Source of the DNA: Vesta saturnalis | Lineage: Eukaryota; Arthropoda; Insecta; Coleoptera; Lampyridae | DNA length: 64,000 bases | Direction: 5' to 3' | NCBI GenBank assembly: GCA_036346205.1 | Contig: JARFJB010001166.1 | Location: 12,140,001-12,204,000 of the forward strand | Shown here: one piece after another, positions 63,227 through 64,000 of the stretch | How positions within the stretch are numbered: position 1 is the first letter of the stretch | Layout of the letters: each line of letters begins with the position of its first letter | Notes under the pieces: generated by a model | The model's database searches: none | What the model was told of the DNA's origin: nothing | Seen by the model: the letters and a program-made list of their open reading frames with translations, nothing else | Position numbers and translations under genes: made by a program

Positions 63227-63977
63227 ATGGAGTTTTATCTTACCTTATTAAGTAATAGTTCTATGACGTATTTTCCACAATATGACGTCAAGTTTTATTA
63301 CACAACTGCCAAAACGAATAAGATTAAGGCTCATGGGTTGTAGGATATCGGAAATTCAGTACCCTTGTTCTTTTGCCGCTGTAAGTGCACAGATAATTTA
63401 ATTTATTATAGAGTGATCCACCCTAGGAGAAGAGGATGTGTTAGAGACGATATTAAAAAGGCTGCATATTTTCAACACGACGACAAAGCATTTATATTGA
63501 GGACGGATGGTATGCGTGACGTTTCGTCTCGGGAAATTAGCAACACAGAACAATTACCAACGAGCTAAATAACCACGAGCTAATAAGTAAATTGTTAACA
63601 ATCGAATCATAATCTAACTAAGCGCGTCACTACGAAATTAAAACCCCTCTCGCCATTCTCAGAGCGTTTAGCTTTACAGCTGAGTCATCGCTAGTATATG
63701 ATAGGATTACCAACGCAGATGTTTGTTTATTGCGACATCGTTGAACCGCAAATTGTGGGTGATGTTTTATCTCCGCTTATGCGTATAATAAATATTACTC
63801 AGAAAACTATGCTTACGGTGGTCATAAAGATGTGGTTTTTCGCCTGCACACTACATGTCAGTGATGACACGAGAATTTGAAAACATCGAGATTAATATGA
63901 AAACAGATACGAGTGCAGCAATGCCACTCCAGTTTGGGACGTCGTGTCTAAAGCTACACTTTAAGAAAGTGCAATAA
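63227..63977 (+). pseudogene. Polinton-like gene following the integrase, broken
   Basis: Starts with ATG at 63227, one base after the integrase stop, reading MEFYLTLLSNSSMTYFPQYD. Conserved wording such as MFVYCDIVEPQIVGDVLSPL appears near 63720 and LQFGTSCLKLHFKKVQ before TAA at 63975-63977. Several stops lie between. In related elements this frame lies next to the structural genes; its function is not established. Confidence 0.6.
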
Positions 63978-64000
63978 TGGTTTGTCCTTATCAACAATAT
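63977..64000 (+). CDS. start of the next Polinton-like gene, cut by the window end
   Basis: ATG at 63977 overlaps the preceding TAA (TAATG). Eight codons, MVCPYQQY, are visible. The overlap supports one compact gene block. Confidence 0.4.

Larger units (their letters stand above)
60800..64000 (+). mobile_element. decayed Polinton/Maverick-like element, running off the window
   Basis: Five genes on one strand and the start of a sixth: packaging-type ATPase, a small protein, an unassigned protein, a chromodomain integrase, and a protein of the type that precedes structural genes in these elements. This order is one I know from Polinton-like (adintovirus-type) elements of animals. Every gene except perhaps the third is broken by stops or frameshifts, so this copy cannot act. 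DNA polymerase, protease and clear capsid genes are not in view and may lie beyond 64000. No left terminal repeat was found. Confidence 0.7.

Overview
The window looks like AT-rich, repeat-dense, non-coding sequence from an arthropod nuclear genome, most likely an insect. The basis is the mix of element families: mariner elements of the DD41D group, one classical DD34D mariner, Jockey/CR1-type non-LTR retrotransposons, a BEL/Pao fragment, a tRNA-derived SINE and a decayed Polinton/Maverick-like element. Short exon-like islands are bounded by GT-AG splice signals. I see no bacterial operon, rRNA, intact tRNA or CRISPR array. No species is named because no host gene could be identified.

Layout. 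1-2500 is a GT-rich hexamer satellite ending in (GT)n. 2.5-8.8 kb is mostly featureless. 8786-9277 is a small DNA transposon with TTCGCC-rich inverted ends and an 8-bp target duplication. 9.8-15.2 kb holds three palindromic Tc1/mariner-type elements side by side. 15.7-17.8 kb is a minus-strand LINE. 20.0-25.8 kb holds a MITE, a 1.3-kb mariner relic and a giant inverted repeat around another mariner. 27.6-31.8 kb is one palindromic mariner inserted at the centre of another. 33.5 kb has an unrecognised ORF. 35.1-38.0 kb has a SINE, a second LINE of the first family and a BEL/Pao fragment that lacks its integrase. 38.3-39.6 kb has two exon-like segments. 40.0-45.5 kb holds two more long-TIR mariners separated by a CA-rich array, one of them carrying a DD34D mariner insertion. 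46.5-47.9 and 51.8-52.9 kb are plus-strand LINE relics. 53.0-55.9 kb holds a third copy of the 1.1-kb repeat and a near full-length DD41D transposase pseudogene. 57.15 kb has the best host exon, followed by a tandem duplication. From about 60.8 kb to the window end lies a decayed Polinton-like element with five genes visible and a sixth cut by the window edge.

Almost every protein-coding trace belongs to a mobile element and nearly all are broken by frameshifts, stops or internal deletions. (TA)n microsatellites sit at most element boundaries, as expected where mariners use TA targets and LINEs carry simple-repeat tails. The recurring oddity is that the mariner elements have inverted repeats of 0.4-1.1 kb. 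These are often nested concentrically and in three cases contain an inverted copy of the transposase C-terminal coding region. Two subfamilies also seem to carry a short intron at nearly the same place in the transposase gene. All family assignments rest on motif recognition by eye; no database search was run.
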